From a bacterium (GTDB lineage Bacteria > UBA9089 > UBA9088 > JAGUXG01): a stretch of 14,397 bases of DNA. The stretch spans positions 1-14,397 of the forward strand of contig JAGUXG010000185.1 of NCBI GenBank assembly GCA_020061965.1, read 5' to 3'. Shown piece by piece: positions 13,868-14,397 of the stretch (the first letter of the stretch is position 1; every line of letters begins with the position of its first letter). The notes under the pieces were generated by a model. That model was not told where the DNA came from. It ran no database searches and was given only the letters and a program-made list of their open reading frames with translations. The position numbers and the translations under genes are program-made.

Positions 13868-14346
13868 TGAAAAAGATAATTGTCCCAGAAGAGAGAGAGA
13901 ATCTTTCTAATCTTTCAGAAGGGGAGGAGGTTCTGCTTTCTGGAAGGTGCTACACTATGAGGGATTCTGCCTGCAAGAGGCTTCTTGCATCTGATAGTCT
14001 GCCGTTTGATATGAAGAATGAGATGCTCTACTTTGCAGGGCCATCTCCAGTAAGACCAGGAGAGATAATAGGCTCTTGTGGTCCAACAACCTCAAATAGA
14101 ATGGAACCTTTCTTTGAGTTTTTCCTATCAAAAGGTCTCTCTGGAATGATTGGAAAGGGGCCTGTTTCAAAAGAGGCAAGTTCTCTTCTTGCAAAATATA
14201 AAGCCGTCTATCTTGTGGGCATAGGTGGGGCTGCTGCCTATCTTTCCCAGTTTATAAAGGCGGCTTGTATAATTGCCTATCCTGAACTCGGCACAGAGGC
14301 TATCCATAAACTCATCCTCAAAGACCTTCCTTTATATAAAAAATGA
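13867..14346 (+). CDS. Fumarate hydratase class I / L(+)-tartrate dehydratase beta-subunit-like protein
   Basis: 159 residues of the fumarase C-terminal (TtdB/FumA beta) family, normally paired with an iron-sulfur alpha subunit to hydrate fumarate to malate or dehydrate tartrate. Recognisable segments: LSEGEEVLLSGRCYTMRDSACKR region (16-38), SLPFD (44-48), GPSPVRPGEIIGSCGPTTSN (58-77) with the conserved GPTTSxRM, GMIGKGPV (93-100) and VGIGGAAAYL (117-126). The protein stops at KDLPLYKK, where family members usually continue for roughly 15-20 residues, so the C-terminus is short; no frameshifted remainder is visible downstream. ATG 13867 is preferred over TTG 13864, and it overlaps the ilvE stop by one base. 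The alpha subunit gene is not adjacent on either visible side, which is unusual. Substrate cannot be told from sequence. Confidence 0.88.
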   Translation: MKKIIVPEERENLSNLSEGEEVLLSGRCYTMRDSACKRLLASDSLPFDMKNEMLYFAGPSPVRPGEIIGSCGPTTSNRMEPFFEFFLSKGLSGMIGKGPVSKEASSLLAKYKAVYLVGIGGAAAYLSQFIKAACIIAYPELGTEAIHKLILKDLPLYKK

Positions 14347-14397
14347 GTATGTGTTTAGGTGAAAAAGAGATGAATTTGAAAAATAACCAAGATACAA
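14343..14397 (+). CDS. Start of a further gene, cut by the window edge
   Basis: An ATG at 14343 overlaps the preceding TGA as ATGA and stays open for 18 codons to the right edge (MSMCLGEKEMNLKNNQDT). An in-frame ATG at 14370, preceded by AGGTG about 9 bases upstream, is the more conventional start. The overlap style matches the rest of the operon, but the fragment is too short to identify. It does not resemble the N-terminus of a fumarase alpha subunit. Confidence 0.35.
   Translation, partial: MSMCLGEKEMNLKNNQDT

Overview
This AT-rich window (roughly 40% G+C by eye) looks like a chromosomal segment of an uncultured, deep-branching, probably diderm bacterium. The evidence for an outer membrane is a type IV pilus minor-pilin/PilY1 operon, an RfbH-type enzyme of dideoxysugar (O-antigen) synthesis, and an exported propeller protein with a tail that looks like an outer-membrane protein. 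The overall look recalls candidate phyla such as Omnitrophota or 'Desantisbacteria', but that is an impression and not a placement. There are no tRNAs, rRNAs, IS elements, phage genes or CRISPR arrays. Coding density is high: genes fill almost everything from 305 to the right edge.

Layout. Positions 1-304 are non-coding and hold copy 1 of a dispersed ~150-bp repeat. gatA (305-1738, +) converges on a two-gene minus-strand operon: an exported beta-propeller protein (4209-2893) overlapping dnaJ (2896-1766) by ATGA. Divergent from it is a six-gene plus-strand operon of type IV pilus tip components: GspH/FimT pseudopilin, PilV, PilW, PilX, a 1272-residue PilY1, and a small exported lysine-rich protein (4295-10494). 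Copy 2 of the repeat (10514-10667) follows. It also forms the last 34 codons of the next gene, a 748-codon minus-strand fusion of an RmlD-type sugar-nucleotide reductase to an RfbH-type PLP/[2Fe-2S] 3-dehydratase (12809-10563). Divergent from that, ilvE (12950-13867) overlaps a fumarase/tartrate-dehydratase beta-subunit gene (13867-14346), which overlaps the start of a further reading frame cut by the window edge.

How the genes work together. The pilus operon encodes the probable priming/tip complex: minor pseudopilins plus the PilY1 adhesin/mechanosensor. The core machinery (major pilin, ATPases, secretin) must lie elsewhere. The fusion enzyme would supply a deoxysugar for surface polysaccharide. 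gatA, dnaJ, ilvE and the hydratase subunit are housekeeping.

The most interesting points are: (1) the one-polypeptide reductase-RfbH fusion, with the catalytic Lys-to-His change and iron-sulfur cysteines visible; (2) the dispersed repeat, which begins exactly where this enzyme's family-like sequence ends and supplies a 34-residue tail; (3) four operon heads whose promoter -10 boxes sit so close to the start codon that the mRNAs would be leaderless or nearly so, while several internal genes carry Shine-Dalgarno sequences.
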